Of a DNA stretch of 64,000 nt, positions 51,246 through 62,241 are shown one piece after another; the first letter of the stretch is position 1; each line of letters opens with the position of its first letter. Source of the DNA: Candidatus Sabulitectum silens. GTDB lineage: Bacteria; Fermentibacterota; Fermentibacteria; Fermentibacterales; JCC-6. The translations under genes and the position numbers were made by a program. Below the pieces are notes generated by a model. It made no database searches. It was not told the DNA's origin and saw only the letters and a list, made by a program, of their open reading frames with translations. Location: contig MJAN01000004.1 in the NCBI GenBank assembly GCA_001875255.1, positions 62,001 through 126,000 of the forward strand. Reading direction: 5' to 3'.

Positions 51246-52114
51246 CAGGCTTCCTTTCTCGCCTGTGCCAGCATGTTCATCACCATGACGCTGTAACGGT
51301 CGATGTCGTCAACGAGGGTATCGGACTTCGAAGTGAGAACAGAATGTACGATGAGCAGCGGTATGGCAGAAATAAGACCGAAGGCGGTGGTGTTCATCGC
51401 CTGGGAAATACCATTGGCCAGGAGAACGCTCTTCTGCTCGGGGTCGGCGGCGGCCACAGCGGCGAATGCGGCTATAAGACCGAAAATGGTACCGAGAAGA
51501 CCGACCATTGTTGAAACGTTGGCCAGCATGGCGAGATAGCCTATTCTGGCGTTGATCCTGGGGAGCTCTGCCAGGGCCATTTCATCCACGGCATTCTGAA
51601 TGTCTCTTTCGGTGCCCTTGTAGTTCCGCAGGGCGGCTTCGATTATCCTGGCAAGGGGAGCCTTTTCCTCGCTGACCGAGGCAATTGCGCCCTCGATGCT
51701 TCCCTTTCGTATGAGGGAGGCTATCTTTGCCATGAGCTGCTCCGGGTTGATCTGGGCGGTACCGAAGAGGAATATCAGCCTCTCGATGGTTATGACCACA
51801 CCAACCGCAAAGAAGAGGAGGATGGCCCACATTGCGGGACCTCCCTGGCGGAAGAAAGTTGCCACCGAACTGAAAAACCCTGCCTTTACCTCTTCAGGCA
51901 TTTCCTCTTCCACAACCTCTTCCGCAGCTGTGGTATCGGCGGGTGTTTCTTCCTCTGCTACTTCCTCTTCCACCGCTGTGGAATCGGCGGCAAGTGAATC
52001 GGCCTCGGTGGCGGCGGAATCGGTTTCCACCGGTTCCTCGATCTGCGCCATTACGGTCATGGGGACAAACAGAAGGACGAACACCGAGATAAGGGAGTAC
52101 AGGTTTCTACGCAT
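51245..52114 (-). CDS. MotA/TolQ/ExbB proton-channel protein with acidic N-terminal extension
   Basis: An intact 289-residue protein. A cleavable signal (YSLISVFVLLFVPMTVMAQ) and an acidic Ala/Glu/Asp/Thr segment of about 50 residues precede the TolQ core: GGPAMWAILLFFAVGVVITIERL, LAMLANVSTMVGLLGTIFGLI (TM2 with the conserved Thr) and NTTAFGLISAIPLLIVHS (TM3). It forms the proton path with the TolR proteins. The secreted acidic extension is unusual for TolQ but known in ExbB proteins of some phyla. Confidence 0.92.
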   Translation of the reverse strand: MRRNLYSLISVFVLLFVPMTVMAQIEEPVETDSAATEADSLAADSTAVEEEVAEEETPADTTAAEEVVEEEMPEEVKAGFFSSVATFFRQGGPAMWAILLFFAVGVVITIERLIFLFGTAQINPEQLMAKIASLIRKGSIEGAIASVSEEKAPLARIIEAALRNYKGTERDIQNAVDEMALAELPRINARIGYLAMLANVSTMVGLLGTIFGLIAAFAAVAAADPEQKSVLLANGISQAMNTTAFGLISAIPLLIVHSVLTSKSDTLVDDIDRYSVMVMNMLAQARKEA

Positions 52115-52146
52115 TCAGGGGCTCCTCTCTTGTAACACGCATCAAT

Positions 52147-52581
52147 CTATTGACCAATGAGGTCATACAGTAAATTACCAATAACATTGAGGCCAGCCAT
52201 TACGGCGAAAACCGTTCCTGTGGTTTCCTCACCCTCGGAATACTTCCAGGCGCTCAATCCTCCCAGAACGGCCACTGAACCATACCGAATATACACCGGC
52301 ATGGCGTTTGACTGTCTGGCTGCCACGGAAAAACTGGTTTCTGTGGCGAAGGCGCCGGGGTATATGGGGCGAACCACATCTTCGAGGAAACTCCTTTCAA
52401 GAAGAACGTTGCTCAGGTTCGGAGTGCTTTTCATCATCAGGAAAAGGGCCTGTGGCGTTCTAAGTTCTCCCTGGATGGTGATCTCATCGAGGATCAGTCT
52501 GCCGCCCTCAAAGGTTCCGTCCTGGGCCAGCAAAGCGGTACAGACCGGAAAGAGCAGCAGTATCAGGATGATGTGCCTCAC
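52147..52581 (-). CDS. Small secreted protein of the TolQR cluster
   Basis: An intact 144-residue protein with signal peptide (HIILILLLFPVCTALLAQ). The mature part has LILDEITIQGELRTPQALFL, like short periplasmic proteins that precede TolQ/TolR genes in other FCB-type genomes; this is from memory of the family pattern. A C-terminal hydrophobic segment is present (GTVFAVMAGLNVIGNLLYDL). GTG 52581 overlaps the TPR gene stop as GTGA. It may bridge the TPR protein and the motor. Confidence 0.65.
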   Translation of the reverse strand: MRHIILILLLFPVCTALLAQDGTFEGGRLILDEITIQGELRTPQALFLMMKSTPNLSNVLLERSFLEDVVRPIYPGAFATETSFSVAARQSNAMPVYIRYGSVAVLGGLSAWKYSEGEETTGTVFAVMAGLNVIGNLLYDLIGQ

Positions 52582-55500
52582 TCTTGTTCAGTCTCCTCTC
52601 CGGTATCCTGTTCCACAAAACCCTCAACCTCTTCTCCGCCCTCAGGATTAACTTCCTCCTCGGGTACATACTCTTCTAACTCATATCCTGGAAGGCCAAG
52701 CGAAGCCACGGTACCCGGAGCGAGAAGTTCAAGGTTCTCTGCGGCTCTGTCCACCCACTCGTTCGAAACCCCCGCAGAAACAGCCTTCTCGATGGCGGTA
52801 ATGTAGATGTCGTTGGCCCTCTGCATCTGGGGCTCGTAGAACTGTATATAAAGCTGACTGTAGAATTCATCAATAGCCTCGGGATCGGTGATGTTGGCCG
52901 GTGGATCCATGAAGGCCACGGAATTGGCGAAGTCTTCGTAAAGCTCACCCGCCCTGACGCAGGAAGCCATGAACCATACATCCACATTGTAGTTCAGTGA
53001 CTTGCCGTACCAGCTCTACCTCGGTTTTTATCTGGGCCTTCTGCCCAACGGTTTCCGGGGTGACCGGCATTGCGTCGTAACCCTGTCTTATGATCTCACC
53101 GACCCTGAATGCGCTTCTTGCGGCATGGTTGGCGGGACCCTCGCGGTACATGTCGTAGGTTTCCACGCACTCTTCGTAGATTCCCCTGGCTCCCTGATAG
53201 TCGCCTGAGTCGTAGAGGTGATCACCATACTTCCCCAGGGCAATGACCAATGTCTGGGGGGAGGCTGCGCGGTCGCTGATGATCGTTCTGTAAACATCCA
53301 TTGCCAGACCGGTTGCTCCACCCTCTTCATAGGCCACTGCGGCGCTGTAAAGAACCGAATACATCCCCTCGGCGGATGGGAATCGGCTGTATGCTTCCAG
53401 GTAGGTGTCCCCTGCAAGGATGTACCTCTCCGCTTCCATGGCAAGGAAGGCAGCCCTCTGCATGCCCTCAGGCGCCAGAGGCGATTCAGGATAGGCGTTC
53501 GCCAGGTCCTTGAACACCCTGATGGCGTTTGTGATGTCCCCGGCTTTGCCGTAGGTATCACCGGCATCGTAAAGGGACACCGGGGCCACCTCGGTCCCGG
53601 GGTGTGACCTTGCGGACTCCTCGAACCTGGCTGCGGCAGCCAGTAGACCCTCGACATCTTCAGCCTGGGCAAGGGTTTCCGCGTCGCGGTATGCCACTGC
53701 GGCTGCCAGCTGCTCCACATCCTCGCCGAGGTCTTCACCGGTTATGGCCGCTGCGTCGGCAGCCCTTCCGTACCACAACTCGGCATCGGAATAGAGCTGT
53801 TCCGCTTCGTAGGCCGAAGCGAGGACCTTGCTGAACGGGCGGTATAAGGCGATGTGGGATACTGATTGTAGACACGGGTATAGGACTCCCGGGCAGTGGT
53901 GTAATCGTTTGCGTTGTAGTGATTTCCCGCATCGGCAAAGAGGAACTGCGCCGCGAACTCCCCCTCGGGGTAGTTGTCGGCGTAGTACATGGCGACCTCG
54001 TGCATCTTTTCGCGAAGATAGAGGCTGTCGGCACCGGGTTTAGCGTAGGCTTCATAAAAGGAGCTGAAAGCGTTTCCCGCGGCGTTTTCCCTCTGCTGGG
54101 CGGATGTGCTGTCGTAGACACCTGAAGGTAGATGTCACCGGCCCGGGCATAGCTTCCTGTGTTGTAGTATGAGTCACCGAGGAGGAACCTGAACTCGTAG
54201 GCGTTCCTTGAGTCGCCGAACTCTTCCAGATATACCTCTATCTTGTCAATTAGAACGGAGTAGGCCGACGAAGCCACTTCGCGGTCGCCGGCAGCTTCGG
54301 TCACCTGCTGATTGTAGTAGGCTATGGAGTTCTCCAGGGCGGAAGCCCTCAGTGAATCCACCTCGTTGAAAAGGGTGGAATCAGCGGCATTCTGTGCCCA
54401 TTCGCTCTGGGGACCATAGTTCTCCACAATGGCCTCCCTGGCCCTGGCGGCGCTGGCATAGTCGCCCTCACCCTCGTAGGCGATGGCGATGCGAGACTGG
54501 ATAAAGGGCGCCTCACGGCTGTAGGGATCCCTCTGGAGAAGTGCGTTGTAGGCCTCTATGGCTTCCATCCAGAAGCCCTGCTCTATATAGAAATCCCCCA
54601 TTTGAGTAAGGACATCCACGGTTACCTGCTGGTTGTCGAAGTAATCAAGGAAGTTGGTGGCAAGCTGCACCGGCGGACCGGACTTCTGCTCCATGAAGTC
54701 GTGGGCGAGGTATTCAACTGCCTCTTTCACCATGTTGGCGTTCCTCCTCAGGCCGAGCTCGTCCATCCTTTCGCTGTCCCTTATGAGATAACCGAAGAGG
54801 GCGATGGAATGCTCGTACTCGTTAAGGAGGTATGCTGTCCAACCCAGCTTGTAGATGCCGAACTGGTAAATGGTGGAGGAAGCGTCGGGATAGTTCAGCA
54901 CAGCGTTGTAATACACGAAGGCGCTGTCGAACTCGAAGGAATCGAAATAGAAGTCTCCAGCGCGGATGTAGGTTTCCGGGGCCAGGGGGCTTTCGGGATA
55001 ATCCCGAAGAAGCCTTCTGTAGTTGGAAATGGCCCCCTCGGGATCTCCCATTTCATTAAGGGCGTAGCCCAGGGAATAGAGGGCCACATCTTCCACTTCG
55101 CTGTCGGGGTACTGATTGAGAACCCTCTGGTAGAGTTCGATGGTCCTGGAATAGTCCGCCGGTATGAATCCCCACCGGCGGCATCGACACGGTCGAGGTA
55201 GCTGTTCTTGTCGATCTCGTAATAGAGCTGTGCCAGTCTTACGAGTATGTCGGAGGTGAACCTGCTCTCGGGGTAGTGTGCCAGATACTCCTCGAAATAG
55301 CTGGCGCATTCTATGGCGGAAGCATCAATGCGCTGCTGCAGAGCAAGGGTTTCCACCCTTTTCTGCTCGGAGAGGGCAGCGGCCCTTGAGGAATCACCCT
55401 CGGCGTATGCTTCTTCGATGCGGTTGGTGTAGTAGGCTCCTATGTAGTTAAGGGAGTCACGCTTGAGCTCCCTCTCCATGAATGTGGCTATTGCTATTCC

Positions 55501-56976
55501 ATACTGAGTTTCCTGCATCCAGTCGTGGTCAGCGGCCATGCCGGTGTCCATTTTGCTGGCGAGGTCCTGCAATGCGAGCCTGATCCTGGAGACCTCTCCC
55601 TCGAGCTGCACGAGCTCCTGTCTGTCGGCTTCCGTGCCGGATACATCGGCGATGTCCCTGGTGTTGGCTATCTCAAGGGCAAGACGTTCCGAGGCTGCCC
55701 GGGATGTGGCGATAAGCCTGTTTATCTCCTGCTGCATGGTTTCAGAGTCCATACCCACGGGCATGGACATGGATGCCTCAAACTGGGAAATGTCCACGAA
55801 AAGATCCCTTAGGGCAGCTTCCTCCTCCTCGATGAGGGCAACCAGCTCCATGTCGCCCTGCATGTATGCTTCTTCCTTCAGCTCGGTGAGACCCAGCCTG
55901 ATGCGGTCGAGCCTTTCGCGCTCGGATTCATACTGGGCGCCTACGTCCTGGCCGGACAGGAAGGTATCGTAGTAGTCCCCGGTTGTTCTGTATTCATCCA
56001 TGAGCTGGCGATACATGTCAATGGCGATCTCAATGTCCTGGGCTCCCAGGGCGCAGTTTGCCATGGCGAGTTCGAACTCGCTGTAGAGTTCAGTTCCCGG
56101 AACCTCTTCAATGACCCTTTCCGCCAGGTTATAGGCCTCCTGGTAATCTTCCTGTCGCATGTATGTCCAGGTAAGGCCCAGCATGGCCACATCGTAGTAG
56201 GCGCTGAAGGGCGATACCTTTCTGTACTCGCTTATAGCCTGTTCCAGCTGGTCCTGGTCCACATATATCTGGGCAATGGCGATCCGGGCCCTGTCGGCGA
56301 TGCCGCTCTCGCCCCTGCCGGCATTGTCGATGACAGACTGAAGATTCGCTATGGCGGCTTCATTGTTGTTCTCGGCCACATAGGTTACCGCTACAAGATA
56401 GTTGGCCAGGGCGGCGTTCTCACCGGACTGACTGATGTTCTGAAGCTCGGACCTGGCCAGGCTGAACTCGCCAAGATGATATCTGGCAAGGGCTCCCACT
56501 ATGGTTGAGATATCGATGTGTTCGAACCCCGGAGCCACGGACCTGAGGGTTTCGTAGTATTCGATGGCCCCGTTGAAGTCCTGCAGCTCGAAGGATATGA
56601 GTTCCTGACGGAAGAGGGCCGCCTCGTAGAACTCCGACTCGGGGAAGTTGTCGATAACCGACTGGAACGCATCACGGGCCCAGACGATGGAACCGGACAT
56701 GTAGAGCTCTTCACCCAGTTCGAAGGCGGAACTGGCGCTTGAGAGGATGGAGTGCTGCCTGCGGAGCTGAATGAGCTCGGCCTCTATCCTGGCCAGCCTT
56801 TCCTCTTCCCGCATGATCTGCTCTTCCAGGCCGTACAGCTGCTGCTGGGCACGCTGCAGTATTACGCCGGGGTCTTCCCTTTCGGAAGCTGGGGGATCAT
56901 CCTGGGCGGAAACGCCGGAGGCGGTGAACAGACACAACGCGACTAAAAGCTGAAAGGATCGTCTGGGGAGGAACAT
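52578..56976 (-). CDS. Giant periplasmic TPR protein (about 1,467 residues), frameshifted
   Basis: A signal peptide (FQLLVALCLFTASGVSAQ), a coiled coil (EEQIMREEERLARIEAELI), then about twenty TPR-like helix pairs (SIVWARDAFQSVIDNFPESE, GAISNYRRLLRDYPESPLAP, GDITNAIRVFKDLANAYPES), a central coiled coil near 55700, and an acidic Glu-rich C-terminus (GEEVEGFVEQDTGEETEQE). Breaks near 55170 (G4 run), 54120, 53840 and 52990 split it into four pieces as written; each needs one base. It precedes the small secreted protein and the TolQR genes by overlap, suggesting a periplasmic scaffold reaching toward the outer membrane. No family name is assigned. Confidence 0.85.
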
Positions 56977-56981
56977 TGCTG

Positions 56982-57960
56982 CTACCTGCGCTCATCAAGA
57001 AGATCGCGGAGCCTCTGAAGCTCGGACTCGGCGGATCTGCGCCTTGCCTCGAGTTCCTCGAGCCTCTGTCTTGCCCTCTCGATCCTCTGCTGTTCCCTCT
57101 CAAGTTCAAGACGGCTGGCGCCGAATAGCGGCCCGAACCTTGATGACATGGCTATTGTGACCTTGGAGTTCTGCTGGATGTCCTGAAAATTCTGCCCTTC
57201 CGGGGGGAGCAGTGTCATCTCCATTTCGCCCCAGGCGATGTGCAGGTTGATGTGGCGGCTCACGGCGTAGTCCATGCCGATATTCATGTCCCGGCCATCG
57301 ACTTCCAGGGCCAGGGCGATGTTGTCGCCGGGCTCCCAAACCAGTGAGCCGAATAGACCATTCGCTATGGAACTTCCAATACCCCCGGCACCGCCGTCGC
57401 CGATGACCCCTACGAAACGGCCAATGCCTATACCAAGGTTCAGTGTTAGGGGGCTCCGATGAGGTAGCGGAGGTCCTTCGAACCCACCCCGTATACGGAC
57501 CAGTTCTGTGCGTGGGAGTAGTTGTAGTAGCCGTCTTCGTCCCAGATGGAATTGATGTTCCCCGTTTCATCCGGTGTTCCCGGAGGGCCTGTGAAGCAGT
57601 CGATCTTTTCCGGGGCAAAGGCGTTCTGCACCCCCAGGGAGAAGGCGGGAACCGTTATGCCCTCTTTAAGGATGGCCACCTTGGCGTTGACCACAACGCC
57701 GCCGTCGCAAGATAGGCGGCACCGATCTCGCCGTAGCTCAGTATTCCCAAGTTAATGAAGCCGGTAAATTTGATGTCGCTTTCGGAGGCACCGGTGGAGT
57801 CCTCGAAGGAATAGGCGCTGGCGGCTATTCCCACCTCCACCTCGGTGTGTTCCAGGACATAGGCCTCCGGGGCATTCACCACACCGCCATAGGCGTAGGG
57901 AAGTGAACCGGCCTGAAGGGCCAGGGCGAATATGAATAAGGATGCAGCGACCAGTCTCAT
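56982..57960 (-). CDS. Predicted outer-membrane protein with C-terminal coiled coil, frameshifted
   Basis: About 326 residues: signal peptide (LVAASLFIFALALQAGSLPYA), then alternating beta strands rich in Gly, Tyr and aromatic ends (VEVGIAASAYSFEDSTG, YLGIGIGRFVGVIGDGGAGG-like turns, ALEVDGRDMNIGMDYAVSRH), and a basic/acidic coiled coil (ELEREQQRIERARQRLEELE) that ends the protein. Breaks near 57700 and 57450. A beta-barrel followed by a periplasmic coiled coil could dock on the TPR protein encoded 5 bases later. First gene of the motor operon. Confidence 0.72.
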
Positions 57961-58171
57961 ATAACTCCTCCCGGTCCCTCCTGACCTGTTGTCTCCCCCA
58001 TGCGAAGCGGGTCTATACAGACCTTGCTCTTATTTACCGAAATATCTCAGCGGAGTCAACCTTGGTCAACCGTTGCGTTTCGTACTCTAATAATAGTAAG
58101 TTGACTGCAAGAGCAGTTGTTCCTATTTTCAGTCACGCATAAGATAACAGATTACTCACCGGGAGGTTCCC
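57961..58171. promoter_or_regulatory. Divergent promoter interval, OMP operon / FG-GAP gene
   Basis: 211 bases with no gene. They are markedly AT-richer than the rest (58025-58150), with TTTACCGAAATATCTC and CTCTAATAATAGTAAGTTGAC. Read on the minus strand the last piece gives GTCAACTTACTATTATTAG, a plausible -10 region (TACTAT/TATTAT) for the motor operon. No known operator was recognised. Confidence 0.45.
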
Positions 58172-61003
58172 TTGAACATAGCAGCGGTTATACTCTTGTC
58201 GGCGGCGGGGCTTCTTCCCCTCTGGGAGATACAGCTGGAAGCCACCCCGAGGGGTGAAGGCCACATCGTTTCCGGAGAGGGCTCCGGCCAGATCCTGCTG
58301 GTTCCCCTTGGGAGCTCGGGCCTGGGCGCGCTGGGCGCCGGCGGTCTGCCCCTTCCCGGTTTTCCCGTTTCAAGGGGGGCGGGAACAGTTCTTCGCCCCA
58401 CGGCGGTTCCAGGGTCAACCGGTGAAACCCTCATCGCCTATGCCGACAACGAGGGCGGGGTTCATCTCATAGACCTGCAGGGAAACGAGCAATACGGATG
58501 GCCGGTGGAAAACTCCAGCAATGTCATCACAAGCATCACAGCAATCGATCTGAACGACGACGGCCTTTTCGAGATCGCCTATGGAACAGGCGACGGCAGG
58601 GTACATCTGCTGGATATCAGGGTGATCACATACCGGGATATCCCGTTAACCTTCAGTCCCAGCTACAGCATCAGCCCACGCAGATCAGTCTTGGCGGGGG
58701 CAACGGAAATGGCATCATCTGCGCCACAAACAACAGCAGAATGACACTCCTGGACTATCAGGGAGACACAAGGCCCGGCTGGCCTCAGCTCATAGGCTAT
58801 CCCTCGGGAACCATACCGGTATCAGGGGATGTGAACGGCGACGGCATGGCGGACATAGTCTTTGCCACACAGGACGGCAGGGTCCATCTTTACAGCCTTC
58901 TGGGTGAAGAGCAGGAGGGCTGGCCTTTCTTCATGGATGACAGGCCGGCATCCGGAGCACCTGCCTGGGCCTCCTCGACGCCGACCTTCAGCTTCCCCAG
59001 ATAGCAATTGCCTCAATCGACAACAACATTTACCTGCTCAACGGCGACGGCTCGCTGGCAGGCACCTGGAAATGGCCCAATAGAACCGACTCCAGACCCT
59101 TTCAACCCATAATAGCATTCACCGAGTCCGGCCCTGCGGTGATAGTCTCCGCCACCAGCGGCAACGTTTACGCCTGGGACACATCTGGAACCAGGATCCA
59201 GGGATACCCCTTCCACAACCCCGGAGGCGCAACCTTTGCCCCCCTGGCTGCGGACATCGATGGCAACGGCCAGCGGGAGTTAATCCTGATGAATCCCGGC
59301 GGCCGGGTTTCCGCCTATCCCCTCTCAACCCACTCATCATCGGTGTGCATGTGGCCACTGCCCCTTGGAGACCAGTACAATTCCGGCGCCTATGGTTCCG
59401 GTTTCCTGCCCGTGGCCGAGGTGGAAGAGCTTTCCGGCGAGTTCAGCGGCTCTTTTTCCCTTTCCTATTCAGTATCCTGCCAGGATTTCACCGGCATTTC
59501 AGTAAGCTACTCCACCGACGCGGGCTACACCTGGACGGAAACCCGTAACTTCGACGAGAGGCCGGGCCAGATAACCTGGCATTCACACCTCGACCTTCCA
59601 TCACTCGATGAAAGAAGATGCGTGATAAGGATCACCCCCTACTCCAGTTTCGGACCCGGTGAAAGCGGAACCTCCGGGCTGCTTCACATCGATAACAACA
59701 GACCCCCGGAGCTTTTCATGGAAACCCCGGAAAAGATCGACGATTCCCGTTACCTGCTCAGGTATGCCGTGGAAGATCCCGAGGGCGACATCATCCAGCT
59801 TCAGGCCCAGTTCTCCACCGATGACGGGAACACCTGGGACCTGATGCATCTCGGCGGAAGCAGCCTTGAGATCGAACCCTGGTTCTACGGCGAACCGGTT
59901 GTGTGGAACGCCGTCCGCGACCTTGGTCATGTGGATGTGGACAACGTGCAGATAAGGATAAGGGCCGCCGACGCCGACCCCGGCCCCTGGTACTTCATCC
60001 ACGGCCTGAGGATAGACACCAACCGGCTGCCCAGCGCCCAGATAATTGCTCCCCTGGACAAGGTGCAGGGCAGGGTCAGGCTGGGCGTCAGGCTCAGCGA
60101 CCCCGACCAGAACCTGCTGGACGTCGCCTATCAGTACAGCCCCGACGGCGGCACCTCATGGTTTCCCGCAACTGTGATAGAGGCCGAGGAGGCAGGCACG
60201 GCACGTTACGAATACGAGATAATCTGGGAGTCGGACACCGATCTTCCCGGCTTCGACGGCAACCAGGTAAGAATGCGAGCCCAGCCATCGGACAGAAGCA
60301 CCGGCATAGCGGTTCCATCTTCTCCCTTCCACCTCGACAACAACAGCCCACCCACCGTGAGAATAGAATCCCCATCACGATACGATGTCTTCAGGGGGTG
60401 GTGCCGGTAAGGTTCGCCCTCTCAGACAGGGAGAACGACGACATCAAGCTTAACCTCGAGTACAGGATTCACGGTGCCGAGGAAACCTGGCACATCGCCC
60501 GGGGCCTGATGAGCCGGGGTCCCTTCGGACCTTCCAGATACAGTTCCTCGGTTACCTGGAACAGCACCGTGGACCTCCCGGACGTTTCCGCTCTGGATGT
60601 GGAGATACGCCTGGTGGCCATCGACAGCGATTCGGTCCGGTCCGATGCGGTAACTCCCATAACCCTTGAGAACACCAGCCTGCCGGAGCTGATACGGGCC
60701 ACCACCGCCAGTCTGAACAGCACGGCGGGCACAGCGGAAGTGGCCTACGAGCTCGGTGACAGGAATGAAAGGGTGATCAACCTCGTCATACACTTCAGCA
60801 CCGACGGCGGGGATACCTGGCGCCAGGCAACCATCTCAGGGAACGCTCAGGGCCTTTATTCGCATTCGTACCAGAACAGTTTCACATGGCACTACGGAAC
60901 CGACCTCATGGGCAACAGGGGAACAGCTCTTCTGAGAATTACTCCGGAGTTCGACGGGGGCAAACTGGGCAGGCCCAGGTTCATTGAGCAGGTTTTCCGG
61001 TAA
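58172..61003 (+). CDS. Large secreted FG-GAP/VCBS-type and beta-sandwich protein, frameshifted
   Basis: About 944 residues. A short signal (AAVILLSAAGLLPLWE), then an FG-GAP-like propeller with Ca-binding loops (DLNDDGLFEIAYGTGDGRVH, DVNGDGMADIVFATQDGRVH, DIDGNGQRELILMNPGGRV), then four or more Ig-like repeats that share a phrase of the type FSTDDGNTWDL / YSPDGGTSWFPA / FSTDGGDTWRQA. Breaks near 58660, 58985 and 60400 need single bases. TTG 58172 has GGGAGG upstream. Probably a surface or adhesive protein; no catalytic residues are visible. It overlaps the convergent thyX by 23 bases. Confidence 0.78.
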
Positions 61004-62232
61004 CCTTCTCCCACTGCGACTTGCCGCAGGTGAACTTTGTGGTGAGGGGGCTTTCTCCCTCACCATTCCCACCATTGATGACGCCAGCTTCCTTATGTCC
61101 CACTGGGCATGTATGTCTTCCCGCAGCCTGCTGAAATGGTTGAGTTCTCTGCCGTTCATGCACATGCGAACCTGACGCCTGTGGGCGTTGGTGACAGGTA
61201 CTGCCCGGCCCTGCCCAGGCCAGCTGCCGCTTCGGCAGCCCTTTCCGCCGCGCCGGTGAACAGTTTTTCACAGCCCGCTTCCACGATTGCCGGGGGAATG
61301 GTAAGACCGAGGCAGGGGTCGTAGGCTGTAACCAGCTGGGTGCTCATCCTGTGTCTTTTGAGCTGGGCATAGGCCGTGGCGGAGATGTTCAGCAGGAAGT
61401 CGGCCCGGAAAAGCTCCCAAGACCTGGGAAGGGCATCGTGGATCCCCAGACCTTCGTAAACCCTGTCGAAGTCGGCCTTCCCGAAGAGTTCCTCCAGCCA
61501 CTCCCCCACCCTGCGGTCGGTATCGCATTCAAGAAGCAGGGCATCCTTCGCCAGTCCCGGCCGGGGCCGGGGCTGAAGATGGGCAATGGCGTCGATCTCC
61601 GTTGGCTCGGTGAAGATCATGAGGCTGGGTGCCGCGGGCAGCACCGCTTCGTAAAGGGCATTGGAAAGATTCCTGACCTCCGCCAGGGGGTGGGCCTTCA
61701 TCCTTCTTATCATGTGCTCCAGTTCCCTGGCGTTAACGGTCATTCCCATCTGGGAAGTGACCGCCAGGGGAAGGATGTACCTGGCATCCTCCCTGGCTTC
61801 GGTTGAGGACCGTCCCTTTTCCCTGAGTATGGAAAGGAGCTGATCGTAGCAGGCGAAAAGCTCGGAGAGAACCGTTTCCTGTCCGGACAGCTCCCCTGGA
61901 AGGTGCCAGTCCTCCCCTATCCTTATGTAGCGCTGTGACTTCTCGGTGAAACTGGCCAGCCGGAATGACTGCAGGGCCTCCACCGCCAGTCTGGAGATCC
62001 CAAGAATGTCAAAGTTGAAAACCGCGTGTTCCGCGATTGATCCGTGTCCGTACTTGAAAACGATCGTTCTGTTGGATTTCCTGGCCTCTTCCACCTCTAT
62101 CGACGCATTCCTGCGGAGCTCGTTCACCGGAGCGGGGTCCCTGCTTATTCGGGCATATGCCGCGGAGACCGTTTCAGGTGTGTTCGAGCAGTTCTCCCTG
62201 TCCGTGTTGTATCCCGCGAGAATGACTCTCAA
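60981..62232 (-). CDS. thyX: ThyX-family thymidylate synthase, long two-part form, frameshifted
   Basis: About 417 residues, against some 220-250 for ordinary ThyX. The first half has YGHGSIAEHAVFNFDI and a variant signature SFRLASFTEKSQRY, in place of RHRxxSxNExSxRY. A central region has LKRHRMSTQLVTAYDP, then the ThyX-type end NGRELNHFSRLREDIHAQWD. It would make dTMP from dUMP with FAD and methylene-THF. Bases are missing near 61190 and 61060; repaired it ends at 60981. TTG 62232 has AGGAGG. Whether the unusual halves are catalytically complete is not clear. Confidence 0.85.
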
Positions 62233-62241
62233 TTTGTCCTC

